A DNA stretch of 64,000 bases, taken from contig NC_079382.1 of NCBI RefSeq assembly GCF_021018895.1, forward strand, positions 23,705,001 through 23,769,000, written 5' to 3'. How positions within the stretch are numbered: position 1 is the first letter of the stretch; the number at the start of each line of letters is the position of its first letter. The position numbers and the translations under genes were made by a program. The DNA is from Seriola aureovittata. Lineage: Eukaryota > Chordata > Actinopteri > Carangiformes > Carangidae. Below are positions 10,801-22,316 of the stretch, piece after piece. The notes beneath the pieces are model-generated. The model made no database searches. It was not told the origin of the DNA and worked only from the letters and a program-made list of their open reading frames with translations.

Positions 10801-13800
10801 AGGCTATAAATTTATCTCATCAATTAGATTTGTCCAACAATTTAAATAAGTATGACCATTCCACCTGATCGAATGCCTTCTCAGCATTTAGGGAAACAAC
10901 CATAAGATCATTCAGACTGGATTTGGAGTGGTACATTATATTAATAAGACGTCTAAGGTTGGAGACAGAGTTTGTACCTGGAATATATATGGACTGATCT
11001 GGATGAACAAATGTGCCCACAAATTTGTTAAGCCTGTATGCTGAAAGTTTGGCCAATATTTTCTGATCCACATTGAGGAGACAAATAGGCCTGTATCTTT
11101 CAACCTCCTCCAGGTCCCTGCCCTTTTGAGGATATGAGTTATGACAGCCTCATTAAGCGTTTGTTGCAAAGATCCCTTTTCGAGAGCTTGAGAGAACATA
11201 TTAAACATATAAGGTGTGAGTATGTCAGTAAATGTTTTGTAAAGCTTGGAAGGTAGCCCATCAGGGCCAGGAGTCTTGCCTCATTTCAGATATTTAATTG
11301 TTTCTTTCAACTCTTGAAGGGTGATGTCTTGTTTAGGAGGGTGTAATCCTCTTGTGAGAGAGAGGGAAGGTTGATACTTTCAATAAGGTTTTCTGGGGTC
11401 CTGCACTTATTTTAGAAAAATAAAAGGTTTCAGAGAATTCCTCAAAGCGCTTGTTAATATCCTTCACTTAGGTAAGCAGAACTCCATGTTTGGATTTGAC
11501 TTTATGGATCCTGCAGTCATTTTCTAACTTGCGCAGTTGTCTGGCTAGCAGTTTTTGGGGTTTGTTGCCAAATTGCAGGTACTTCTTCTTTAAAAAAAAG
11601 AAATGATTTTGAAAATATCTGATTTTACTAAAGCCTCAACTCCAAAAGCCCCTCAAATATACCTTTAGAGTCTCCCACAGTAAACATGGGGAAGTCTCTG
11701 GGGTGTTGTTGGTTTCGAAAAATATTTTAATTTGTCCACTTGTTCTAGTATACACCTCCTGGTGCAACTTAGACACATCATCAGTGTTGTATCCTGGGAT
11801 CACAGGGTGTTTCGGGTCTCACAACAGACACCCTCGCCCAGGCAACCCAGCCGGGGTGATCAGTCCCAGCTTGTGTCTAAGTAGCACATGTGGTCCATGG
11901 ATCGCCCCGCTTGATCCACAGCCATCTGGACGCCTTTTCTGCCGCGTCAGTGATGTTCTTGATGGCTCTTCTATTCTGCAGTCCCTTCACATCCAGCATC
12001 TTGAGTGCCCTGATGAGAGACTGGCCGGCAAATCCTCTGCACCCGACCTTGATGGGGTTGCATCGGGTTCTCCATTCCCTGCTACGGCATTCACCTGCCA
12101 GCTCCTCATACTTGGCCCTCTTCCTCTCAAAGGCCTCCTCCATCCGGTCTTCCCAGGGAACAGTCAACTCCAGCAGGACCACTTGTCTCGTTGTTTCTGA
12201 CACCAGGACCATGTCTGGCCTGAGTGTGGTCACTGCGATGTTCTCCGGGAACTTGAGCTGTCTCCCTAGGTCGACTTTCAGCTGCCAGTCCCGAGCTGTC
12301 GCCAGCAGCCCCCCTGCTTGACTCCTGAGCTGCTGCGGCTTCTTCCCAGCTCTAACAAAGGCGATGGACTGCCTTGTTGGTTGTTGGCCTTTACTGGTGG
12401 AGATCCCTGTGCTGATGGCCTCTGCGATGACCTGCAACACTGGGTCATTCACCGACTGAATGAGGAACTTGATCCGGTGTGGCTCAGATCGCCATAGCTC
12501 TGTCCACGATACCTTCCGGTCAGCTGCCTCCTCCCATCGGGTCCACGCCCCCTGTTGCCGCGTCCCTACTGTTCTACTGCAGCGGGCTTCCTCCACCCCT
12601 GCTCGGACCTCCTCCTGGATCAGCTGACACCTTTCCTTCCCCTGGGCCTTGTTGTAGGAAGGTCTTGGGTTGCTCCCGAGTCCTGCCCGTCCAGATGCCA
12701 CTGTTCCCACCAGCTCACTGTGCCGCAAGCGGGACTCAGCCTGGTTGACTGCGTCTCGGGCCTTCCACTTCCCGTCAGTCCTCCCTTCTATGCCAGCCGA
12801 GGAGGCTTTGATGTCACTAGAGTCCCTATACAGCAGCACCTCTCTTGCTCGGGTAACCATAAACTCCTCCGTCAGACTACTGAAGGGCAGTTTCAGCTTG
12901 TTGTTCCTCCCATACAAGGCGATGTTGCTTAGGCTTCGTGGTAGGCCCAACCACTTCCGTAAGAAAGAGCTTACCTTCCTCTCGAAGCACTCGATGGTGG
13001 TCATTGGCACATCATAGACCAGCAGTGGCCAGAGGAGTCATGGCAAGATGCCATGTTGGTAGATCCAAGCTTTAAACTTGCCTGGTAGCCCTGACTTATC
13101 CACTGCTGTCAGCCAGGTTCCCAACTCCTCTGATGTTGCTTGGAGTGCAGCGGTGTCCTTCAAGGTGCAGTCATAGATCTTGCCCAGACTCTTAACTGGC
13201 TTCTCTCCCACAGATGGAATCTGGGTGGTCCCTATTGAGAAGCGAAACTCGTCTGTAACCTTCCCCTTCTTCACCACCAGGGACCTGGACTTGGCTGGCT
13301 TGAAGTTCATTCGGGCCAAGCTAATGAGTTGCTCAGGGCCTTGGAGGATCCATCTACAGCCCGGGACTGATGTTGAAGTCACTGTCAGATCATCCATAAA
13401 TGCTCTGATAGGGGGCTGCCGCATACCTGAGTTGGTGAGTGGGCCTCTGCACTCCACCTGACTTCACCAACATATTCATGGCCAAGGCAAACAATATCAC
13501 AGAAATGGTGCATCCTGTGATAATGCCCTTCTCAAGCCGATGAAACGTGGATGTTACTGTTCCAGAAGTGACTCTCAAACTGAAGCAGCTGTAGTAGTCC
13601 AGTATGAGGTCCTTTATCTTGCCTGGAACGTGGTGCCGGTCAAGCGAGGTTTCCACAAGCTTGTGTGGAATGGACCCGTAGGCGTTGGCAAGGTCGAGCC
13701 AAAGGACTGCCAGGTCTCCTTTGCCCTCCCGTGCCTCCCGGATCAGCTGGGTGACGACTCCTGTATGCTCAATGCATCCTGGAACCTTTGGGACTCCCCC

Positions 13801-16800
13801 CTTCTGCACAGAGGTGTCGATGTAACTGTTCCTCAGGAGGAACTCCGTCATGCGCCGGGCAACAATACTAAAGAATATCTTGCCCTCGACGCTGAGGAGT
13901 GAGATGATCCTGAACTGCTCGATGGTAGCTGAGTTCTCCTCCTTTGGAATCCAGACACCCTCTGCGTGTCTCCACTGCCGGGCCACCTTCCCCCTTCTCC
14001 AGATGACTTTGAGGATCATACATAGTGGCTTCAAGAGTCTGGGGTATCTCTTGTAGACGACGTATGGCACTCCACTGGGGCCTGGTGCTGAACTGGATCT
14101 AGCTGCCTTGACAACCTCCTCAACTTCTTTCAAAGTTGGCTCCTTGGTGTTAAATGCCAAGGTGGGTTCTGGCTGAGTTATCAAGGTCCTGCATGGCCCA
14201 AGATCTTCCACTCTTGCACTGTCACTCTTAAATAATCAGAAAATTTGGGGTCATTATTAAGTTGGGGGTCCATCCTCCACAATGGCTGAGAGGACTGAGG
14301 ACCACTTAAATTAAGCGCAAATGTGAGGGGGCTATGATCGGAGATCAATATCTCATGGTAACTAGGGCTATGAATATGAGGCGCTAATTTAGAGTCTACC
14401 AAGAAGTAATCGATACTGGGTATCAATGTACATGTGTGTGAAAAGAGTAGTTTTGTTCTGTAGGGTGGAAAAGTCTCAGATACGTTGGAGTTGTTAACAT
14501 GCTTTTAGGAAATGTGTGTGTGAGAGTATGGGAGATATTCTTTTAGTGGGTTTCTTGAAAAAAACTTAAAGTCAGAGGACAGAGATTTCAGGTGGGCTAG
14601 TACCTTACTCCTCTTTACTGGGTGGTTCAACCCCTTCACGTTACACCTGGTAGAAGTAAGGCCTCCTCGTCTGTTACCATAAGCTACCTATTGTATTGGA
14701 GAGGGAAAACCTAGCGAGATCTTAGAGTTTCCAGTACAACACAGAAATTATTTATCATAGAGCAGAATACAAACCCTCCCAACATGAACATGAAACCCCA
14801 CAATGTCTGGCCGCTGCTAAAACAGAACATATTGTGAAACTCCATAAGAAAGAACAGTAGCACAATCAAAAGAGAAAAAAAAACAATAGAAAAGTAAATA
14901 GAAAAAATAACGTAAATGTAGTATCAGCAAGTATAAGAAGAACCTCCCTATAGTCCAAGTGTTAACCTAATGTCAACCTTCAAGTAAATATGACATTTTG
15001 GCATGGTCGTAGTTCACTGTATTTGGAAGTTGTGGCGATAAAAGGTTGTGTAAAAAGTCATTTCAGGTCTTACATTAGTTAATGGCCCGAGTATTTTGGT
15101 AAGTCATATAAACTTTGGCTCCGGGAGCACTGTAACGTCCTACTCGAACATGGCTGAGCTGGAGGTCTGGAAACTTGTATTCATTTAAAATAATCACCAT
15201 GAGAATTTTTTTATTCTGGATTTTTTTCTTCAGACTGAGTGGCTGTAACCTCTCAGAGATAAGCTGTGAAGCTCTGTCCTCAGTCCTCAGCTCCCAGTCC
15301 TCCAGTCTGAGAGACCTGAACCTAAGTAACAACAACCTACAGGATTCAGGAATGAAGCTGCTGTCTGCTGGACTGGAGAGTCCACACTGTTCACTGGAAC
15401 ATCTCAGGTTAGTGTCTTGTTATAATTTATGTAAGACTCTGGTCTGTATTAATTTTAAAAATATTTAGTGTGTGAATGGTTTTTTTGGTACTCTTCTTCA
15501 GACTGAGTTGCTGTAACCTCTCAGAGAGAAGCTGTGAAGCTCTGTCCTCAGTCCTCAGCTCCCAGTCCTCTAGTCTGAGAGGCCTGGACCTGAGTGACAA
15601 CAACCTGCAGGATTCAGGAGTGAAGCTGCTGTTTGCTGGACTGGAGAGTCCAGACTGTCTACTGGAAACTCTCAGGTCAGGATTCAGAGTTCTCATTCAG
15701 CTCAAAACCTTTTGTGAAGTATTGTAGGGAGCACAATGAGACACATGCTTTTGCTTTGTGTAGCAACATAATATTGTGTGTGTGTGTGTGTGTGTGTGTG
15801 TGGTTTCAGTCTGTCAGGATGTCTGGTCACAGAGGAAGGCTGTGCTTCTCTGGCCTCAGCTCTGAGCTCCAACCCCTCCCATCTGAGAGAGTTGGACCTG
15901 AGCTATAATTATCCAGGAGACTCAGGAGTGAATCTGCTGTCTGCTGAACTGGAGGATCCAGACAGGACACTGAAGACTCTCAGGTATGGACAGATGGACA
16001 GACACCAGCAGCTCTCTCACTGTGTCTCTGTCTCACTAACTGAGGAGCTTCATGTTTCATGGTGGATATGACTGAAGGTGGATGAAGTTGATTCTGACTT
16101 TGTTTCCTCCTCCAGGTTGGATCATGGTGGACTGGAGAGACTGAGACCTGGTCTGAGGAAGTGTGAGTGTGTTTTAAGTATGATTCATGAGAACGCAGCT
16201 GCACGTTACACTAGATTTTCTCTGACCTAAACTTTCATTCAGCATTTAGCTCAGTGTGTTTGGAAAGATGTTAAAATTCAATCAGTCAATTTAAAATCCA
16301 CAAACAAAACAAACTGAGTATTGGACCAAAACTTCCAGACTGTTGTGAAAGTGTTTGTAGCAGACAACAGTTTGATGTTCAAAGGTGTGAACTTCGTGCT
16401 GAATGTGAGGTCATAAAAGTTTTAGAAAGCAGATTGTTCAGAGCTTCTTTGTGCTGCAGTGGAAGATGATGATCCAGAGTCTTTATTCACTACATGTTTA
16501 TTGATGTGGATCTCCATTAGTCGTCATCCTCAGGTCCACAGCAGAAAACAAGCAGAACATTACTGACATCTGGACTCTCATGTTCAGTAACTGGACTGTT
16601 GGATTTTAATTTAAATGTAGTCAAACATTGTTCACAGTTGAATATTTAATGATTCACTTTCAGTAACTGTCAGTGAAGTTGTTGATGAATCAACAGATGA
16701 TAAACTGCAGCTGTGTTGTGTCTTGTTCTCTCCATCAGATTCCTGTGAACTGGAACTGGATGAAAACACAGTGAACAGAAAACTCAGACTGTCTGACAAC

Positions 16801-17271
16801 AACAGGACGGTGACTCGTGTGACAGAGGATCAATCATATCCTGATCATCCAGACAGATTTGACTTCTGGTCTCAGCTGCTGTGTAGAACTGGTCTGACTG
16901 GTCGCTGTTACTGGGAGGTCGAGTGGAAAGGAAGAGTTTCGATATCAGTGAATTACAGAGGAATCAAACGGAAAGGAAACAGTGGTGACTTTTTTTTTGG
17001 AAGAAATGATCAGTCCTGGAGTCTGAACTGCTCTGATGATGATGGTCGTTACACTGTCTGGCATAATAAGGGAAAAACATCCATCTCCTCCTCCTCCTCC
17101 TCCTCCTCCTCCTCTGACAGAGTAGCAGTGTATGTGGACTGTCCTGCTGGCTCTCTGTCCTTCTACAGAGTCTCTGACTCACTGATCCACCTCCACACCT
17201 TCAACACCACCTTCACTGAACCTCTGTATCCTGGGTTCTGGATCTGGTCTGGTTCCTCAGTGTCTCTGTAA
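4896..17271 (+). CDS. NLRC3-like protein A (FISNA-NACHT-LRR-B30.2), complete
   Basis: A putative cytosolic pattern-recognition receptor of the fish-expanded NLR-C family. Coding exons: 4896-4984, 5070-5243, 5564-5677, 6006-6084, 6451-6676, 6820-8623, 8726-8899, 8991-9164, 9257-9430, 9521-9694, 15234-15407, 15502-15675, 15810-15983, 16116-16162 and 16739-17271. They sum to 4,284 bases, keep one frame and give about 1,427 aa. Order: N-terminal peptide exons (1-152), charged helical region (153-228), FISNA and NACHT with Walker A GVAGIGKT near 325 and Walker [11 protein letters not shown] near 396, winged-helix region, seven LRR exons (829-1235) and PRY-SPRY (1251-1427). No CARD or PYD was recognised. 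A nested LINE insertion sits between LRR exons 4 and 5, yet the frame is intact. Exon borders were read by eye; the 5070-5243 exon may be optional. Confidence 0.85.
5070..5243 (+). CDS. Extra N-terminal cassette exon of gene A with a Gly-Pro repeat
   Basis: Exon-like segment of 174 bases (58 codons), entered and left in the same phase as the next exon (5564-5677, 38 codons), so it can be included or skipped without a frameshift. It starts like that exon (QQRPDA) and ends like it (SADQR), but the middle is replaced by a GGACCT-type repeat encoding alternating Gly and Pro, followed by a unique stretch. The acceptor is AAG and the donor GTAAGA. It looks like a duplicated N-terminal peptide exon with a hexamer expansion. 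Splicing is inferred. Confidence 0.55.
5705..5908 (-). mobile_element. tRNA-derived SINE in a gene A intron
   Basis: On the minus strand it has a tRNA-like head with box A-like and box B (GGTTCGAGTCC) sequences, then a body with a CATGTCATTCCC-like motif, then an AATAAAGGCA-type 3' end and an A-rich tail. It is flanked by a perfect 16-bp target-site duplication, aatgaatgggtttctt, at 5689-5704 and 5909-5924, so it is a target-primed insertion. Confidence 0.85.
6820..8623 (+). CDS. FISNA-NACHT exon of gene A
   Basis: Single 1,804-base exon. It begins with the FISNA region ([17 protein letters not shown]), then the P-loop ATPase with GVAGIGKT, the Walker B stretch ending DGLDE, a sensor-1-like TTRPAAA segment and a winged-helix segment with [18 protein letters not shown] domains bind ATP and drive oligomerisation after ligand sensing. 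The acceptor is TTCATTCAG at 6811-6819 and the donor GTATGT at 8624. Most of it is nearly identical to the gene B and C exons. Reverse-strand open frames inside it are shadows. Confidence 0.9.
10455..10640 (-). mobile_element. Old tRNA-derived SINE within the LINE block
   Basis: Minus-strand tRNA-like head ending near 10640, with a box B-like GGGTTCGAATCC at about 10557-10568, followed by the CATGTCATCCCC body motif and an AATAAAGGCA-like 3' end. It is more diverged than the other SINEs here. No target-site duplication was identified. Confidence 0.55.
11800..14212 (-). mobile_element. R2/HERO-like LINE fragment with restriction-like endonuclease, nested in the L1
   Basis: Open stretches on the minus strand (13390-14211, 13038-13457, 11877-13010) form consecutive parts of one broken reverse-transcriptase protein. 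Visible parts are [10 protein letters not shown], the catalytic-region stretch [12 protein letters not shown], an FMDD active-site motif ([10 protein letters not shown]) and a C-terminal domain with RPDMVLV and [11 protein letters not shown]. The last resembles the PD-(D/E)XK-like nuclease of early-branching non-LTR retrotransposons. It interrupts the L1 coding sequence at 14212. Frameshifts separate the pieces and the 5' end is missing. The clade name is an inference. Confidence 0.6.
16739..17271 (+). CDS. B30.2 (PRY-SPRY) terminal exon of gene A
   Basis: Begins after CTCTCCATCAG and encodes the PRY start ([15 protein letters not shown]), then the SPRY landmarks [20 protein letters not shown] and PLYPGF, ending in TAA. 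Such domains bind protein ligands in TRIM and fish NLR proteins. A TCC microsatellite at 17086-17115 encodes 10 consecutive serines in the loop before the RVAVYVD strand. A possible ATTAAA poly(A) signal lies at 17554-17559. Confidence 0.9.
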
Positions 17272-18830
17272 TACACACACACACACACACACATTATACT
17301 TGTTATAGTATATGAGAAAAAACAAACTAACTAAAGAGTAAAGAAAGTGTAAGTGGGTCCAGACACCTTCCCTCTGTCACTCTGACCTGATATTTTTCTA
17401 CATCTCTATACAACTCAGTTCTGGTCAGTTTGTTCCAGCACTGTACAGTGTTTGAATTGTTTTGTATCTTGATGCTTGAGTCATTGGATATTTTACTTCA
17501 CTGTAATATCATTTTTTAGGTCTTTCTGTTATTTGACAAAACCAATGTATCTCATTAAACTATGACATTTTTTATGACATAATATACGATGACGTTTATG
17601 CCTTACTCGATTATGATGTTTTTGACGTTGTAAGGCCTCTTTTTTTGTTATTTAAAACTTTATTGAATTTAAGTGTTGAGTGTTCTGTGCTCAATCACTG
17701 GTGCTCTGACCCAAGTTTTCATCAGTCCTTGTAAAGGTCCAAAAGAGCGCCCAAGGAACCGCCCTTCAGTCTATTAAGCATAGACTCATAAGATGCTGTC
17801 GCCACCATGGCATTCAACCAGTCTTCCAGGTCCAGGGATACAGCAGCTTTCCAGTGTCTTAAGATAATTCTGGAGGCTGTAACTAATCCTACCATAACAG
17901 AAAATATCCCTTTTGATACATTTGGTATTGGATTTTTTCATGTTTTTATGCTTTACTATACTATGACTTTATATGCCTTGCTGTAACATGACATTTTTTT
18001 GAACTTTTTTTTTTGCCTCATTATACAGTCGCCCATAAAGTTGGAATAATTTTGTTTTCAGACACAATTCTCTGCTTATTCCTATTTAAATGCATCAGTA
18101 ATCACTTTGCAAGAGATTGAAATATCCTAATTCAAATAAAGTGCAAAAACAATAAATTAACAGAAAGTTTCATTCATATTTCCACAGAAAAAAGTTATTT
18201 TACAGATTTCTCCTAATTTATTCTGATCAAACTCCTTTAATAAAGTGAATCCACTCAAGTTTCAGATTTTTCCTAAATTATTATGATCAAACACCATCAA
18301 CAAAGTGATGCCACTAAAGTTTCTGCAGAGAAACTTTTTCCTAATAATAAAATTAAGTGTCAATGCAATGAAATATTAACACATGCTTAATATTGTAAAG
18401 TAAACCTTTTGTTTTGGAAGACAAAGTAAAAAATACTGTGTAAAACAGATTAAAAGCATCTCAAACTTCAACTTGCAGTATTTGTGTTAACATTGAATCT
18501 TTAAGTGTAAAGTAATGTTAAAACCTGTAGAAGCAGAATCTAAATACAATATTTACTGATTCAGATTCAGATCAATTTTCTTACATTTGTCATTAAATAT
18601 AATAAACTGAAGAAATGCAAATTAAACAGTTAAGTCTCTGTATGTAGTCTTTCAACTAAAGTGGGGTTGGAAACTTAATTACAAATAACATACACACCAC
18701 TATTGACTTTATAACACTTTTATTTTATGTATTCAGATGTAAATTTACAATATCAAACAATTCAACCTATTCAATCAATTCAAACCCAATTCAATTCAAA
18801 TCACAACATCCCACAAAGATCAATGAATCT
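17272..18830. other. Gene A 3' flank and repeat-rich intergenic sequence
   Basis: A short CA repeat follows the gene A stop at 17272-17292, then 3' UTR-like sequence and the LINE fragment. From about 18026 a stretch starting TACAGTCGCCCATAAAG resembles the terminal part of a non-autonomous DNA transposon; no matching second end was found. The rest is AT-rich with no recognised gene. Confidence 0.3.
17632..17945 (-). mobile_element. 3' fragment of an L1-type LINE
   Basis: The minus strand translates to an L1 ORF2 C-terminal-like segment (SRIILRHWKAA, DWLNAMVATASYES) ending at a stop at 17722. An AATAAA-containing 3' region and a poly-T tract follow near 17640. It lies just downstream of gene A. 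Confidence 0.5.
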
Positions 18831-19079
18831 TTACCAGAAGTGACGGAGCAACGGAGCAGATGAAGAAAAATCCACCTTCAAACTGCCAGTAATCAGCTGG
18901 ATCCTTGGATCATCTGGGGGAAAGAAATAACAGGAGACACTAAGATTCACTGTAAAGTCCTTAAAAAGTATGATTTACTTATTTTTTGTCTACAATTACT
19001 TTAATAAAGCTTAAACAAATGTTATTTAAATGATCTGTACCGACAAAGAATGCTCTGACCTTCTGTGGCTGCTTTCTAA

Positions 19080-19278
19080 AGTATATTTTTTTGGGCTTTT
19101 TATGCCTTTAATGGACAGCACAGTGGAGAGTGACAGGAAACGGGGAGGCAGAGAGAGGGGGAATGACATGCAGTGAAAGGCCGTCCGATGCGGGATTCGA
19201 ACCGGGGCCAACTGCAGCGAGGACTGTAGCCTCTACACATGGGGCGCCTGCTTAAACCACTACGCTACACGACGCCCC
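19080..19278 (-). mobile_element. tRNA-derived SINE
   Basis: Same family and orientation as the copy at 5705. It is bounded by a perfect 17-bp target-site duplication, ctgtggctgctttctaa, at 19063-19079 and 19279-19295. Confidence 0.85.
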
Positions 19279-20601
19279 CTGTGGCTGCTTTCTAATGTTC
19301 CACCGGACTAAACATCAAACACCTGAAGCTCATCTTCACAACTCTGCTTGTGCTGAACAGACTCGCTGTGCAGCCACGATGTAGGAGATACTGACAATGT
19401 GCCCTGAAAATAATGGGCCATTTACTGAAGAGCAGGTTTCTGTTGGTCAATTTAAACATCTGGCTATTTAAACAATGTGTGCACTGGATGGAAAAATGCA
19501 TCGGTCTGAAACTAGCAAAGACACTTGAATTGCACTTTATGCCAGTGAAAGAGTCTCATTCACTCCCTCATCAGCTGCTTGGAAAAACTGAAGCAGTAGA
19601 CGAGATGAAACTTCATTCAGCTGAACAGGAGAAAACAGAGACGGCTGATCTGTGAACACCTGGAGTCTAGACCAGTAAAAACAAGTCAACAGACCAATGG
19701 TGCAACTTCATGACTCATGTCACATGGTCTTCAGCCGACCAAAGGTTTAACAGTAAAACTCAGTCAGTCAGTCAGTCAGTCAGTGTCAGTGCTGCTGTGG
19801 TCCAGCCACAAATCTGACCACATGACTCTCTTCTCTGAAACTTTCCCTGGCTACTTGTTGTTTTCAGAATACAATTGAAACAATCCTCCTGTTGGTCACA
19901 AAGCAGCTGTTGGTCCGGCTTCACAGAACATCTCAGACATGCTGTTAGTTTACAATCCCAGCAGATCACACGCTGGAAATCTCAGCTTCAGCATCATCAT
20001 GATCTCACAGGTGATGTGCTGCTGTGGGTCCTTGGTCGTGTTAAATACAGACACACCAACAAATATTCAGTTATATCTCAGAGCTGTTACCTGCGAATAT
20101 TTGACATGTTTCTTACTAATAAGTTCCATGCTGTTGTGATCAGTAACTGCACACCTTACTTCTCAGGGAGGGTTGTAGTACAGTGACGTCATCGACCCTG
20201 CACACATCAATGTTCACATTCACTTCAGATCAAACCAAAGATATTTAACACCAGTGAGGAAATCAATCAGTTTATCTCAGGTGTAAATATGTGTGTTTGG
20301 AAGAGTGCTACCTGCAAGGCTGAAGGAAGGCCTGAGGTTGTTGATACTAAAACCCCACAATGCATCACAGCATCTCACCCGGCAGTTCTTGATCTCAGCA
20401 GACTGGAAAGAGACAGAGAAGTTCATGTTTATCAAATTACTTTTTTGTATTTATTTCATAACTAGTTAAGGAACACCACATTAGAGATGAAGATAGCACC
20501 TATGAAGGAGGAGCTCATGTACAGAGCAGCCCAGTTGTTTCCATTCAAGTGGTTGTGGAGAAGGGAGACTGCATGGACATCCTTAGTTCTCTAATGTGCT
20601 G

Positions 20602-20607
<6 letters not shown>

Positions 20608-20657
<50 letters not shown>
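20608..20657 (+). repeat. GAT trinucleotide microsatellite
   Basis: About 16 uninterrupted GAT units. Not in a recognised exon. Confidence 0.9.
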
Positions 20658-22308
20658 GTAGAAAACCTCCCAGTTCATCTTCCACTGATGAAATGACAGA
20701 CTAACTGCTGATGAGTTAGTTTATTATTCTGTCTTCAGTATTCACAGGTTCAGTTTCTTACCTGCAGCTTCACTTCTGCAGTTGTCGACAGGTGATGGTA
20801 GCAACACTTTTAAGATCAGAATCTATAAATATTAAACTGTGATTAAGTGATGGATCATCTCTAGCACTGTCACCACCTCCACAGGTGAAAGTATTTACCG
20901 ATTAACATCAGCATGTTTTTTGATCCTTCATTGTCAGTGTTGTCAGACAACATTTAAATATTTCTAGTATTTATGTTGTTGATTAAAGCTAACATAGAAA
21001 TAGTCACACAATGCTGTACGTGTTACTATTGTGAAAATTCATACCAGATTTGTTCTATAAAAACCATCAACAAAGTTAAAGCAAGAGCTTCATTAATAAC
21101 TTTATTGGACATTATAAACTACATGAATTGAAACAATTTACAACACTGGAAACATGTATAAAAGAATAATAAATGGATTCATTAAATACTGTAGTGTACA
21201 ATTACAATCAACTCACTATTTAAAATCATAAAATAGTTGTGGATGAAGTTAAAGCTGAATTTCACTGTCATATGTAAGTTTGCTTAATAAAAAGAAGTAG
21301 TTGAATCAACAGCAACAGAATCTTTAGTAACAAGTATAATCATTATTCATCATGAGTCCTAATGTGTGAGACAGTTAATATTTATTTGTTCCAGTAACAA
21401 TCTCCCTCTAAATAAGTGATGCTGTTGGAACAGCACGCTGATATTAACTGTAATGGCTGAGGACTATGAAATATGAACTCTAATGTTTTAAACTATTGAC
21501 AGTTTGTTACAGCTACAGTGGAGTCCAAGAGTCATGTGACTGTATGTCTGACATGGAGCAGAGAGTGTAATACGACAGTGAGGGTGAAGGGAACAAGGAA
21601 GAGCAGAGCTGATCAGACTGAACAATGTTATGGCCACAAGTGTAACATTAAAAAATACTATATTATCATATAAGACACTGTGTCTATGTTTGGGAAGAGA
21701 AGATCTTCATGTGTGGACACTGCAGGTGGAGGTGGTGCAGGGCCTCCATCATCGCTGCAAGAGGTTGTAGGTGTCCCCAAAGATCCAGACCTTGGCTGGA
21801 TGGAAAAAACATTATAATAGAGAGAAATCATATCAATATCATATTGTAGAGTTTAGAGAAAAAGACCAAAGAAACAGCACTCTGATTAGATGATCACAGA
21901 TATCTGAAAATACATTATTCCCTCAGCTTAGTTGTAATAAACAGTCTGCTGAACCGTTTTACATGAAATAACAATAGAATAGAAACTAATACTCAGTTTG
22001 GAGTCATTGTGCAGGTGCACATGTCATGATGGTTCTCAGCTCTCAGTGATGTTCTTTATTCTGACAGAGACAGAATCATTCCAACAGATGTTTTGACTCC
22101 TGTCATCAATAATGAAATGAACTAGAGCTGAAAACTATCCGACTAACACTGAACCAAACTTAATATGAACAAACACGACACACACGTCCGCTGCTCTGCT
22201 CTTTAACAGCTCGTCCAGACACGACAGTTCACTGTAATAACGGGATCGTTTAGTAACCGTGACTTACCGACATTGACAACCCGCTGTCTCTGTTAACACT
22301 AAGGTCGG

Positions 22309-22316
22309 TGACGTCA
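22309..22316. promoter_or_regulatory. CRE/ATF site in a candidate promoter
   Basis: TGACGTCA lies inside the perfect 12-bp palindrome GGTGACGTCACC at 22307-22318, close to minus-strand splice donors. It may mark a promoter for the candidate minus-strand transcript. A tandem 13-bp repeat (ccggtttagacgg, 22605-22630) lies upstream. Confidence 0.35.

Larger units (their letters stand above)
9710..15170 (-). mobile_element. L1/Tx1-type LINE, degenerate, in a gene A LRR intron
   Basis: Minus-strand L1-like coding remnants flank a second insertion. At 14213-14426 there is an endonuclease end ([17 protein letters not shown]), at about 11580-11780 an inter-domain stretch with [15 protein letters not shown], and at 10820-11071 reverse-transcriptase segments ([31 protein letters not shown]). 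The poly-T run near 9710 is the A-rich 3' tail. Frames are broken, so it is inactive. The surrounding intron resumes with its normal sequence after about 15170. Confidence 0.7.
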
